Below, piece by piece: positions 1 through 6,695 of a stretch of DNA of 12,810 nucleotides. Both the position numbers and the translations under genes were made by a program. The notes below the pieces were generated by a model. That model was not told where the DNA came from, did no database searches, and was given only the letters and a program-made list of their open reading frames with translations. Origin of the DNA: Smithellaceae bacterium (GTDB lineage Bacteria; Desulfobacterota; Syntrophia; Syntrophales; Smithellaceae); NCBI GenBank assembly GCA_028704195.1, contig JAQVLL010000018.1, positions 1-12,810 on the forward strand, given 5' to 3'. Each line of letters starts with the position of its first letter. The stretch's first letter is position 1.

Positions 1-137
1 TCGGCTTCGCTCAGAATCATCAGAACATCATCCTTGGAATACCCTCCATAATCTTCTGATGCAAAAATTTTCTCCATGCCGAATTGTTCGAAAAGAAGAA
101 ACTGCTGATCTTTTGTGTTTACCAATAAATTGCCCAT
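1..137 (-). CDS. Acyl-CoA dehydrogenase, N-terminal fragment (partial at left edge)
   Basis: This is the first 45 codons of a protein that leaves the window. It begins MGNLLVNTKDQQFLLFEQ and continues through FASEDYGGYSKDDVLMILSEA. The opening (a short lead, then a DxxFxLFEQ-type helix, then a Y-x-x-YSKDD segment) resembles the N-terminal extension of large acyl-CoA dehydrogenases common in deltaproteobacteria, FAD enzymes that oxidise acyl-CoA to enoyl-CoA in the cytoplasm. The start is set by an AAGGGAG ribosome site a few bases upstream (about 144-150) and by the promoter further upstream. No catalytic residue is visible, so the family call rests on N-terminal resemblance alone and substrate chain length cannot be given. 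It lies downstream of, and on the same strand as, the 724-aa acyl-CoA synthetase, which suggests a role in fatty- or aromatic-acid breakdown. Confidence 0.7.
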   Translation of the reverse strand, partial: MGNLLVNTKDQQFLLFEQFGMEKIFASEDYGGYSKDDVLMILSEA

Positions 138-181
138 AACTGACTCCCTTCTTAAAATAGTTTAATATGTTGAACGATAAC

Positions 182-193
182 AAACGTCCGTTT
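182..193. promoter_or_regulatory. 12-bp palindrome, possible second operator
   Basis: AAACG-TC-CGTTT is a perfect inverted repeat in the predicted leader of the acyl-CoA dehydrogenase transcript, about 45 bp upstream of its start codon and about 60 bp downstream of the predicted transcription start. The sequence has the look of a small-dimer (TetR-type) binding site. Its sequence differs from the palindrome over the -35 box, so the two may bind different proteins. Function is not demonstrated. Confidence 0.35.
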
Positions 194-254
194 ACTTCTG
201 TTTTTTCCCGGCTAAAGAAGTGCTGCAGCAATAGCTGAGTGTCCCGATAACGTG

Positions 255-284
255 ACTATAATTCCAATTTTGACTGAAAGTCAA
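255..284 (-). promoter_or_regulatory. Sigma-70 promoter with overlapping palindrome, upstream of the acyl-CoA dehydrogenase
   Basis: Read on the minus strand, a -35 TTGACT (284-279) is followed after 18 bp by a -10 TATAGT (260-255). This predicts a transcript start near 248 and a leader of about 110 nt before the ATG at 137. The -35 hexamer is one arm of a perfect inverted repeat, TTGACT-GAA-AGTCAA (270-284), placed where a dimeric repressor would block RNA polymerase. TetR-family regulators often control acyl-CoA dehydrogenase genes through such sites, but no regulator gene is in the window, so the operator role is inferred. Confidence 0.6.
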
Positions 285-291
285 TCAAAAT

Positions 292-340
292 AATAAAAAA
301 GAACCGCTTGCATAATGATTTTCCAAAATAAGGATCAAGC
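292..340 (-). terminator. Weak candidate terminator after the 724-aa synthetase gene
   Basis: On the minus strand, GCTTG (340-336) can pair with CAAGC (310-306). A small AT-rich inverted repeat lies between them (ATTTT/AAAAT, 318-329). The stem is followed by GGTTC and then a run of six T. The stem is short and the loop long, so termination would be inefficient. It lies 24 bp past the stop codon and before the next gene's own promoter, which is the right place for a terminator. Confidence 0.35.
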
Positions 341-363
341 AGAAAAATCCTATAAACTTTTAA

Positions 364-2538
364 TCATTTATCCCCATGATATTCATAATATTTTGCTGTT
401 TTGACCAACGCCCGGACCGCCCGGGGAAGCCCTTCGTAAACGGGAATGCCGGCCGACATCAGAATATTTTTGAAGACGGGGATCCACCTTCTTTTCTCTT
501 GGGAAGACTCGTACTGACGCCATACCACCATCATCGGTTTTCCATGAACATGCTTCTGCCCTTCACCGGCCAGATAAGAAGCAATGGTTTTAAGATAGGC
601 ACCCCCCGGCTCTTTGTTGAACAACCAGTCAAAGGGAACAGAAATGATAAAATTATCGATTTCACCGCTTCGGGAGACAAGCTCCAGCACTTCCCCCAGC
701 AAATTCAGGTAAATAAAGGCCACGGCGGCATCTATCGGGTTACGGATCATTGCTCCGGCAGGCGGGATCAGTTTTCTCAATTCCCGCATCAGAGAGGGCG
801 AAAGAGCCGGAAGCTCCAGGTTTGCCTTTGCACAATTATCTGCAACCGATACGCCTATGCCACCGCCGAATCCGAGGACGGCTGTTTTCCTGCCGTGCAC
901 TCTACCCAGGCGATGAAACGCCTGGGTAACATCCGCCATTTCCTCAAGGGATTCAACAGAAACAGCGCCGGTCTGTCGGAAAAAGGCCTTCCATATCTTC
1001 TCCCCGCCGGCAAGAGACCCTGTGTGGGAAGCCACGGCCCTCGCTCCCGATTCCGTCAGGCCGCTTTTGTAGATAATCACCGGCTTTTTGCGATTGATCC
1101 GGGTCACCAGATCCAGCAGGAGACGTCCATCCTTTACGCCTTCCAGATACATTGTGATGATCCGTGTTTCTTCATCATGGGCCAGATAATCCAGTAAATC
1201 CGTGCTGTCCACAGTCAGGGCATTGCCGTAACTGATGGATTTGCTGAAATATATTTTATATTGATCGGTCAGATAATTTGAAAAATCCTGCGCATTCCCT
1301 CCACTCTGGCTGATCAGGGAAACCGGTCCGCTTTCCGTTGAGGCGTTTTCCCATGTCAGCATCCGCATCCGGGGAATATAAAATCCCATACAGTTCGGAC
1401 CGATCACCCGCAGTCCTCCGTCCACGGCAATCGTTTCAATTTCCTGCTGGAGTCGGATTCCGTCCTCTTCTCCTGTTTCCTTGAAACCGGAGCTGAAAAT
1501 GTGGATGTTCCGATTGCCCGTGACAACGCATTCTTTCAGGATATCCGGAACCAGATGTCCGGGAACAGAGATAATGACCAGATCCACAGGTTCAGGCAAA
1601 GCAGACAAATTGGGATACGCCTTCAAGCCCTCGATTTCCTGAATCCTTGGATTGATGGGGTAGAGCCTTCCCTGATAGCCGAATTTTTTCATGCAGCCAA
1701 ACATTCCGGAAAACCCGCCTTCAGACGGGAGAGAAGCGCCCACCACGGCAACGGATTTCGCATGGGCCATCACATCAAGGGCAGCACGAATTTCGGCGGA
1801 TCGCTTTTGGGACAATCTCCTGCCGGGCATTCCACCGGTCCTCGGGACCGTGCGTTCATCGAGCACAACCAGGGCGTCCACAGCCACCACCTTTCCCTTC
1901 GGAGTAACAATAAGTGGATTGATATCCACTTCCCTGATGCCCGGATGTTCGATCCCGAGCTTTGCCAGACCCAGCAATGTTTTGATCAACTGGTCAAGAT
2001 TGACCGGCGCTTCACCACGAAAATCACCCAGGAGCTTCCGGGATGAAATTTCTTCGATCATGCGTCGGGCTTCTTTTTCATCAAAAGGCGCAATCCGGAA
2101 TACGGTATCGGCCAGCGCCTCCGTAAAGATGCCGCCGAGTCCGAACATGACCATCGGGCCGAACTGCGCGTCCCTGAACAGGCCGGCAACAAATTCCCTC
2201 CTGCCCTGAATGAAAGGGGAAAGAAGACATCCTTCCCAATCCTCGCCTGCCGAAGCCTTGATCACACGAAAAGCCTCACGGATTTCCCCTGCGGATTTCA
2301 GGTTCGTTTTCACCAGCCCGCGCTCTGTTTTATGGATGAGCTTTGTGCCGTGCCCCTTTACAACAACCGGGAAACCGATTTTCTGCGCAAATGCAACTGC
2401 CTCTTTTTCATTCACAACCACCCTGTCTTTCACCACCGGCACGCCGTATTTACCCAGCAGCTTTCTGGATTCCGATTCCGTCATGGTTACCCGTCCTTCT
2501 TTTCTCATCCGCATGATCATTCTGTCTACGCCCGTCAT
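364..2538 (-). CDS. ADP-forming acyl-CoA synthetase (fused beta-alpha, acetate--CoA ligase family)
   Basis: This 724-aa cytoplasmic enzyme interconverts acyl-CoA + ADP + Pi with acid + CoA + ATP. Residues about 20-230 form an ATP-grasp domain, with the beta-side histidine H69 in LIHKTERG and the FGPMVMFGLGG stretch near 127-136. Residues about 255-390 are the CoA-binding Rossmann domain (SVAVVGAS; RLYPINP; VIGPNC near 378-383). The remainder is succinyl-CoA-ligase-like, with the phospho-accepting histidine H505 in SHTGSLAG. Both histidines of the two-site phosphate relay known in this family are therefore present. The order is beta then alpha, the reverse of the commonly described alpha-beta fusions. 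The usual HK-D/E-GG motif reads HKTERGL here, so one glycine is replaced. The start is supported by an ACGGAGG ribosome site 9 nt upstream (2548-2554); Met7 and Met19 are weaker alternatives. The acid substrate is unknown. Confidence 0.9.
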   Translation of the reverse strand: MTGVDRMIMRMRKEGRVTMTESESRKLLGKYGVPVVKDRVVVNEKEAVAFAQKIGFPVVVKGHGTKLIHKTERGLVKTNLKSAGEIREAFRVIKASAGEDWEGCLLSPFIQGRREFVAGLFRDAQFGPMVMFGLGGIFTEALADTVFRIAPFDEKEARRMIEEISSRKLLGDFRGEAPVNLDQLIKTLLGLAKLGIEHPGIREVDINPLIVTPKGKVVAVDALVVLDERTVPRTGGMPGRRLSQKRSAEIRAALDVMAHAKSVAVVGASLPSEGGFSGMFGCMKKFGYQGRLYPINPRIQEIEGLKAYPNLSALPEPVDLVIISVPGHLVPDILKECVVTGNRNIHIFSSGFKETGEEDGIRLQQEIETIAVDGGLRVIGPNCMGFYIPRMRMLTWENASTESGPVSLISQSGGNAQDFSNYLTDQYKIYFSKSISYGNALTVDSTDLLDYLAHDEETRIITMYLEGVKDGRLLLDLVTRINRKKPVIIYKSGLTESGARAVASHTGSLAGGEKIWKAFFRQTGAVSVESLEEMADVTQAFHRLGRVHGRKTAVLGFGGGIGVSVADNCAKANLELPALSPSLMRELRKLIPPAGAMIRNPIDAAVAFIYLNLLGEVLELVSRSGEIDNFIISVPFDWLFNKEPGGAYLKTIASYLAGEGQKHVHGKPMMVVWRQYESSQEKRRWIPVFKNILMSAGIPVYEGLPRAVRALVKTAKYYEYHGDK

Positions 2539-2590
2539 CCTCTTTTTCCTCCGTTCTTTTATACCGACAATGCCTGTCCGCTGGAATGCA

Positions 2591-2637
2591 CCTCATCGGA
2601 TTCTTCCACTCAGGTGATTTGCCCTGACTTGATGAGG
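2591..2637 (-). repeat. Nested inverted repeat in the leader of the 724-aa synthetase mRNA
   Basis: CCTCATC (2591-2597) is perfectly complementary to GATGAGG (2631-2637). Inside it TCAGG (2610-2614) pairs with CCTGA (2623-2627). On the minus-strand transcript this gives two stacked stems 54-100 nt upstream of the start codon. No known riboswitch class is recognised, and there is no T-run, so it is not a standard terminator. Confidence 0.4.
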
Positions 2638-2703
2638 CTGCCTGTCGATATTGTCGATCAGAGCCGGCATTTTTATACACAAACCCGGCTTGCTAAACGT
2701 ATT

Positions 2704-2733
2704 AATATAACTACAACGAAAGAGAACCGTCAA
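2704..2733 (-). promoter_or_regulatory. Candidate sigma-70 promoter for the 724-aa synthetase
   Basis: On the minus strand TTGACG (2733-2728) lies 18 bp before TATATT (2709-2704); each hexamer matches five of six consensus bases. A start near 2697 would give a leader of about 158 nt, long enough to hold the nested hairpin at 2591-2637. Confidence 0.5.
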
Positions 2734-2763
2734 CATTAAAAAGGAATCCTTTGTAATAATATA

Positions 2764-2792
2764 TTGACTCCCGGGTTTATTCTTCCTATAAT
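2764..2792 (+). promoter_or_regulatory. Strong sigma-70 promoter for the nfeD-SPFH operon
   Basis: TTGACT (2764-2769), a 17-bp spacer and a perfect TATAAT (2787-2792) form a near-consensus promoter. The predicted start near 2799 gives a leader of about 78 nt. Its quality suggests steady, high expression of the membrane operon. A CCCGGG site falls in the spacer; no clear operator is seen. Confidence 0.8.
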
Positions 2793-2876
2793 TTATGCCA
2801 CTTATTTTAATTGTCCTGCTGTCCATCCATTCAATCCCGCGGAGTGGAATTTTGAACCCGCGGAAAGGAGGAATTC

Positions 2877-3320
2877 ATGTTCGATTTTTCTCTGTCTCCT
2901 GCTCTGGCCTGGGCGATCGTCGGTCTCGTTCTTCTGATCGCGGAGCTGGCAACGGTCAGTTTTATCCTGTGTTTTATAGGACTGGGGGCTTTGATTGTTG
3001 CCGCAACGACCTGGATTGGACTGACATCCTCTTTCAGCGGTCAATTGATCGTCTTTTCGGTATCATCTCTGTCCCTGCTTTTCCTGCTGCGCAAAACAGC
3101 AAAAGAACTTTTCGCGGGACATGCCGATGTGCCGCCTGATTATGCGGGACAAAAGGTGAAAGTCGTTAAACCGATCCCTGCCGGCGGTGAAGGAACCGTC
3201 ATCTACCGGGGATCGGACTGGTTCGCATTCAGCGATATGGACCGAACCATCCCCGAAGGGACAACCGTACAGATTGAATCAATCGAAGGCATTCGCATCA
3301 AGGTCAAACCTGTCGAATAA
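2877..3320 (+). CDS. NfeD family membrane protein, short form
   Basis: This 147-aa protein is the short NfeD type without a protease domain. Three hydrophobic segments are visible (about 8-27, 28-48 and 54-72). A C-terminal OB-fold-like domain of about 60 residues follows (GQKVKVVKPIPAGGEGTVIY... then EGTTVQIESIEGIRIKVKP), which is expected in the cytoplasm. NfeD proteins are regularly encoded beside SPFH/stomatin-like proteins and are thought to bind them in membrane assemblies; the downstream gene here is exactly such a partner, 21 bp away. A perfect AAAGGAGG ribosome site 5 nt before the ATG and the promoter at 2764-2792 support the start. The family call is firm; the cellular role is only known in general terms. 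Confidence 0.88.
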   Translation: MFDFSLSPALAWAIVGLVLLIAELATVSFILCFIGLGALIVAATTWIGLTSSFSGQLIVFSVSSLSLLFLLRKTAKELFAGHADVPPDYAGQKVKVVKPIPAGGEGTVIYRGSDWFAFSDMDRTIPEGTTVQIESIEGIRIKVKPVE

Positions 3321-3341
3321 ACTATAAGGAGGCTTCATATC

Positions 3342-4250
3342 ATGGAAGTTGTGTTGCTTGTGCTGGCCGCGCTGGCCGTGATTATCATCGCCAAGGGGGT
3401 TTGCATCGTCCCGCAACAAAGTGCTTACGTCATCGAACGGCTCGGGAAATTTGACAGGGTACTGAACGCAGGCATCAGTTATATTATTCCTTTCATTGAC
3501 CGGAAGGCTTATGTTCACACGCTTAAAGAACAGGCCATGGACATCCCCGAACAAATTTGCATCACGCGTGACAACGTCCAGGTCGGTGTGGACGGCGTCA
3601 TCTTTATTCAAGTCTTCGATCCGCAAATGGCGTCTTATGGAATCAGCAATTACATATTCTCCATCGTCCAACTGGCACAGACCACCATGAGAAGCGAAGT
3701 CGGCAAGATCGACCTGGATAAAACCTTCGAAGAACGAACCACCATCAATTCCGCAATTGTCAGCGCCATCAATGATGCCTCCAGAACCTGGGGAGTTAAA
3801 ATCCTGCGCTACGAAATCAAGAACATCCGACCTCCGGAGAATGTTCTGAACGCCATGGAAAAACAGATGCAGGCTGAACGGGAAAAACGAGCGGTCATTC
3901 TGGAGTCGGAAGGTCAAAAGCAGTCGGCAGTCAATGTCGCCCAGGGTCAGAAGCAGAAAGTCGTGCTGGAATCGGAAGCCGCTCAACAAAAGCAGATCAA
4001 TGAGGCCAACGGCCAGGCGGAAGCTATCCGTGCCATAGCCGATGCAACGGCAGATGGGCTGAAGGCAGTTGCGGGCGCGGTGCAGACCCAGGGGGGCATG
4101 GAAGCCATACAGCTGAGGGTAGCGGAAAAACTGGTTGAACAGTTCGGCCACCTGGCAAAACAGGGAAATACCATGATTCTTCCAGCCAACTTCGGAGACA
4201 TGTCCTCTTTGATCGCCACGGCCATGAGCGTGGTGAAACAGACAAAATAA
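3342..4250 (+). CDS. qmcA: SPFH/band-7 (stomatin/paraslipin, QmcA-like) membrane protein
   Basis: This 302-aa protein has an N-terminal membrane anchor (about 2-18) and then a band-7 domain (about 20-180) beginning VPQQSAYVIERLGKFDRVL. The family signature NIRPPENVLNAMEKQMQAER lies near 160-180 and leads into AEREKRAVILESEG. A long Ala/Glu/Gln-rich coiled coil follows (about 175-240), then a C-terminal oligomerisation-type segment ending near ANFGDMSSLIATAMSVV. These features place it among QmcA/stomatin-like proteins that oligomerise at the inner membrane and influence membrane proteases and microdomains. The length is typical. A TAAGGAGG ribosome site precedes the ATG, and the gene follows nfeD by 21 bp. 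The symbol reflects family resemblance; orthology to E. coli QmcA is not proven. Confidence 0.88.
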   Translation: MEVVLLVLAALAVIIIAKGVCIVPQQSAYVIERLGKFDRVLNAGISYIIPFIDRKAYVHTLKEQAMDIPEQICITRDNVQVGVDGVIFIQVFDPQMASYGISNYIFSIVQLAQTTMRSEVGKIDLDKTFEERTTINSAIVSAINDASRTWGVKILRYEIKNIRPPENVLNAMEKQMQAEREKRAVILESEGQKQSAVNVAQGQKQKVVLESEAAQQKQINEANGQAEAIRAIADATADGLKAVAGAVQTQGGMEAIQLRVAEKLVEQFGHLAKQGNTMILPANFGDMSSLIATAMSVVKQTK

Positions 4251-4260
4251 ATTTCAGAGG

Positions 4261-4284
4261 GCGGGCGGAAATGTTTCCGCCCGC
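4261..4284 (+). terminator. GC-rich hairpin after the SPFH gene
   Basis: GCGGGCGGAAA (4261-4271) is perfectly complementary to TTTCCGCCCGC (4274-4284), giving an 11-bp potential stem 10 bp after the stop codon. Only a weak T-rich tail (TGTCTTGAT) follows, so it may act as an mRNA 3' end stabiliser or as an inefficient terminator. Confidence 0.7.
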
Positions 4285-4413
4285 TGTCTTGATGGTTATG
4301 CAGTAAAATCTCATTACCCTGCCCCGTCCCACGGTCAAAGGTATTTATTTTTCCCGCCGATTGTGATTAGATAAACCGTCTGTGTAAAAAGTAATGACGC
4401 GGCGGAGCAGCCC

Positions 4414-5913
4414 ATGAATCTGGGAAAAAAGTCAAAAAAAGAACTGATCGATCTGGTGAATCATTTACGTGCACCATTGTCGATCAGCGATCCCCGGCAG
4501 ATCAAAGGCACATCGGAAAAAGACCTGTACAAAATCCTGGCATACAGCTCACAAGTGGGCTGCTACATAATGCAGAACAGACGTTTTCGGTTCATCAATT
4601 CCCACTTCCTGGAATATACAGGCTATACTGAAGACAAGATGCTCAAAATGAACCCGGCATCGCTCATTCTGCCGGAAGACCGGCGAAAAACAGCCAAAAA
4701 CGCGATCATGATGCTCAAGCAGGAGCGCTTTTCACCCTATGAATTTCGTATTGTCACGAAAGACGGGCAGATCAAATGGATCATGGAAACCGTCATGTCC
4801 ATTACCTACAAGGGGAAGCGGGCCATTCTCGGCAATTCCATGGATGTGACCGAACGCAAGGAGGCAAGCCGCAGACTCGAGGAACTCGAAGCCCTGGAAT
4901 CCTCCATTCTCGATGCAATACCCCAGGCGGTCGTCGGCCTGCACGAGCGGCGAATTAACTTCGCCAATCATGCAGTGAAAGTCATCTTCGGATGGCATCG
5001 CGAGGAACTCATCGGCAAGAGCATTAAAATGATCTACCGCAATGCAAAAGAAGCAGAAATAATTGGCGATCTCTTTTATTCCAAGCTGGAGCACCAGCGT
5101 ACATTTGAGACGGAATTTCCCTGTCTGTGCAAGGACGGGCGGGAAATTCTCTGCAGGATAAAGGCTTCCCGCATCGGGGAAAAGCTCCGCGAAAAGCGCA
5201 TCGTCGTCACGTATGAAGATATCACAACGGAAAAAAAGGTGCAGGAGGACCTTGAGAGATCGCGTCAGGAACTGCGCAACCTGTCCATTCATCTCCAGTC
5301 GGTGCGCGAGGAAGAAAGAACCCTCGTTGCACGGAAAATTCATGACGAACTGGGGCAATCGCTGACGGCGTTGCAGATGGATCTGTCCTGGCTCTCGGGA
5401 CGGCTTCCGTCAGACAGTCAAATCATCCGGGATAAGACCCAGAGCATGTCGGATCTGGTTGATGCCACCATTGAAAGTGTGCACAATATCACGGCTGACC
5501 TGCGCCCCAGCCTGCTGGATGATCTGGGACTTGGGGCGGCCATCGAATGGCAGGCCACAGAATTTCAAAAGCGCTTCGGCATCCGCTGCCAAGCGCATAT
5601 CAAATGCTCAAACATCAGTATCGATAAGGCACTGGCTACGGACGTCTTCCGTATCTTCCAGGAAGCGCTCACCAATATCGCGAGGCACGCCAAAGCAACG
5701 CTGTGCAAAGTCAACCTCACTGAAAACGGAAAGGACCTCTGCCTGGATGTGACGGACAACGGGGTCGGCATCACCCAATGGCAGGTGGACGATCCCCGCT
5801 CCTTCGGAATGATCGGCATGCGGGAACGAGCCCATCTCTGGGGCGGCGCGGTTCACGTCCGCAATGTCAAGCCGTCCGGCACAACGGTAAAGGTGTTGAT
5901 TCCACTCAAGTAA
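4414..5913 (+). CDS. Soluble PAS-PAS sensor histidine kinase (HisKA_3, NarX/DegS class)
   Basis: This 499-aa kinase has no membrane segment and should sense a cytoplasmic cue. PAS domain 1 spans about 43-148 (GCYIMQNRRFRFINSHFLEY... FRIVTKDGQIKWI... DVTERK). PAS domain 2 spans about 163-275 and ends in YEDITTEKK. A coiled-coil linker (about 275-300) leads to the HisKA_3 box EERTLVARKIHDELGQSLTA, whose H310 is the predicted phosphorylation site. The HATPase_c domain has N421 in FQEALTNIARHA and the G-box DNGVG at 448-452, then GMIGMRERA. All catalytic motifs look intact. GGAG at 4404-4407 is the ribosome site; no convincing promoter was found in 4285-4400. The response regulator follows after 14 bp, so the two are a cognate pair. 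The signal is unknown; no haem- or flavin-binding residue could be assigned. Confidence 0.92.
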   Translation: MNLGKKSKKELIDLVNHLRAPLSISDPRQIKGTSEKDLYKILAYSSQVGCYIMQNRRFRFINSHFLEYTGYTEDKMLKMNPASLILPEDRRKTAKNAIMMLKQERFSPYEFRIVTKDGQIKWIMETVMSITYKGKRAILGNSMDVTERKEASRRLEELEALESSILDAIPQAVVGLHERRINFANHAVKVIFGWHREELIGKSIKMIYRNAKEAEIIGDLFYSKLEHQRTFETEFPCLCKDGREILCRIKASRIGEKLREKRIVVTYEDITTEKKVQEDLERSRQELRNLSIHLQSVREEERTLVARKIHDELGQSLTALQMDLSWLSGRLPSDSQIIRDKTQSMSDLVDATIESVHNITADLRPSLLDDLGLGAAIEWQATEFQKRFGIRCQAHIKCSNISIDKALATDVFRIFQEALTNIARHAKATLCKVNLTENGKDLCLDVTDNGVGITQWQVDDPRSFGMIGMRERAHLWGGAVHVRNVKPSGTTVKVLIPLK

Positions 5914-5920
5914 AGGAGAA

Positions 5921-6560
5921 AACAGATATGATACGCATACTGGTTGCCGATGATCACGCCGTGGTGCGTCAGGGAGTGATACAGATTCTGGCGGACGTTA
6001 AGGACATTCTGGTCAAGGACGAAGCGCAAAACGGCGCGGAGACGCTGGATAAGGTTCTGAAATATGAATATGACGTGGTTCTGCTCGACATCTCCATGCC
6101 GGGACGAAGCGGCCTGGAAGTTCTAACGGATATCAAGGCCCAGCGACCGAAGCTGGCCATCTTGATATTGAGCATGCACCCTGAAGAACAATACGCGGTG
6201 CGGGCACTGCGAGCGGGCGCGTCGGGCTATCTCACCAAGGCCAGTGCTCCCCAGGAACTGATCGGCGCCATCCGCAAGGTGGCCAGCGGCGGGAAATACG
6301 TGACGGCGTCGCTCGCCGAAAAACTGGCCGACGAACTGGAAGTAAACACCGGGAAGCTGCCCCATGAGCGGCTCTCCGACCGCGAACACCAGGTAATGCT
6401 GATGCTGGCGGAAGGCAAGTCCGTTTCAGATATCGCCTCCGAACTCTGCCTGAGCGTCAAAACCATCAGCACCTACCGCACCCGCGTGATGGAGAAGATG
6501 GGTTTGAAAAAGAACGCTGAACTCACCCTTTACGCTGTCCACAACAAACTCATCAACTAA
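5921..6560 (+). other. Start-site note: coupled start of the response regulator
   Basis: The reading frame is open upstream to 5778 inside the kinase gene, but AAAGGAG at 5912-5918, overlapping the kinase stop codon (TAA 5911-5913), lies 9 nt before the ATG at 5928. The protein from that ATG begins MIRILVADDH, exactly where receiver domains begin. Translation is probably coupled to the kinase. Confidence 0.7.
5928..6560 (+). CDS. NarL/FixJ-family response regulator
   Basis: This 210-aa DNA-binding regulator is the partner of the upstream kinase. The receiver domain (about 1-120) has the acidic pair D8-D9 in VADDH, phospho-acceptor D54 in VVLLDISMPG, the conserved Ser at 82 (ILSMHP) and K104 in YLTKASAPQE. 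The C-terminal LuxR-type helix-turn-helix (about 145-205) carries LSDREHQVMLMLAEGKSVSDIA and the recognition helix LSVKTISTYRTRVMEKMGL. Length and spacing are standard, and phosphorylation should drive dimerisation and DNA binding. Targets cannot be read from the sequence. Nearby candidates are its own operon and the acyl-CoA synthetase genes downstream; NarL-type regulators are known to control acs in some proteobacteria, but that link is only suggestive here. Confidence 0.93.
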   Translation: MIRILVADDHAVVRQGVIQILADVKDILVKDEAQNGAETLDKVLKYEYDVVLLDISMPGRSGLEVLTDIKAQRPKLAILILSMHPEEQYAVRALRAGASGYLTKASAPQELIGAIRKVASGGKYVTASLAEKLADELEVNTGKLPHERLSDREHQVMLMLAEGKSVSDIASELCLSVKTISTYRTRVMEKMGLKKNAELTLYAVHNKLIN

Positions 6561-6633
6561 GGAAGAACGTATTACGAGCAATTTACCCAAAGTCAGGCAC
6601 CGGGTTATAAATTGAAGAAACACAAGCTGTCAT

Positions 6634-6661
6634 TTGCAATGGCAGGGATATTACCCTGCTC
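6634..6661 (+). repeat. 28-bp direct repeat, left copy, with internal hairpin
   Basis: This segment matches 7839-7866 at 26 of 28 positions in the same orientation (differences at 6642 and 6649). Inside it GCAGGG (6642-6647) can pair with CCCTGC (6654-6659) over a 6-nt loop. It lies between the response regulator and the convergent RhuM-Fic gene. No T-run follows, so termination is uncertain. Confidence 0.7.
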
Positions 6662-6672
6662 TAGGAGATAAT

Positions 6673-6691
6673 GGGGACGGTTCTATTTTCC
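6673..6691 (+). repeat. Possible relic of a dispersed repeat
   Basis: The string GGGGACGGTTCTATTTTCC abuts the end of the RhuM-Fic gene. From memory, similar GGGGACGTT/GGTTCTATTTTC motifs occur at repeats associated with REP/IS200-like transposases in deltaproteobacteria. No transposase is present, so this is at most a remnant. Confidence 0.25.
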
Positions 6692-6695
6692 GTAT

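Larger units (their letters stand above)
2539..2876. other. Divergent intergenic control region
   Basis: No gene is credible in these 338 bp. The left half is the predicted leader of the 724-aa synthetase transcript (minus) and contains a nested inverted repeat. The middle holds the two divergent promoters. The right part is the leader of the nfeD-SPFH operon. In it CCCGCGG occurs twice (2836-2842 and 2857-2863); the self-complementary CCGCGG cores could pair just upstream of the AAAGGAGG ribosome site at 2864-2871. Confidence 0.6.

Noticed and set aside
28..231. A 67-codon minus-strand frame at the left end
   Set aside because: It overlaps the acyl-CoA dehydrogenase start in another frame; that frame has a ribosome site, a promoter and family-like sequence.
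376..1197. A 273-codon open frame on the plus strand
   Set aside because: It is antisense to the motif-rich 724-aa synthetase, has no recognisable domain and no ribosome site; the other plus-strand frames across 1501-2739 are rejected likewise.
2591..2680. Similarity of the leader (AGGGCAAATCACC on the minus strand) to the start of a cyclic-di-GMP-I riboswitch
   Set aside because: The rest of the consensus (the GACGCAAAGCC-type core and the second helix) is missing.
3279..4151. A 290-codon minus-strand open frame opposite the SPFH gene
   Set aside because: The opposite strand encodes an unmistakable band-7 protein with operon context; the antisense product has no known features and no ribosome site.
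4732..5358. A 208-codon minus-strand open frame opposite the histidine kinase
   Set aside because: It is antisense to intact PAS and HisKA_3 domains and has no domain of its own.
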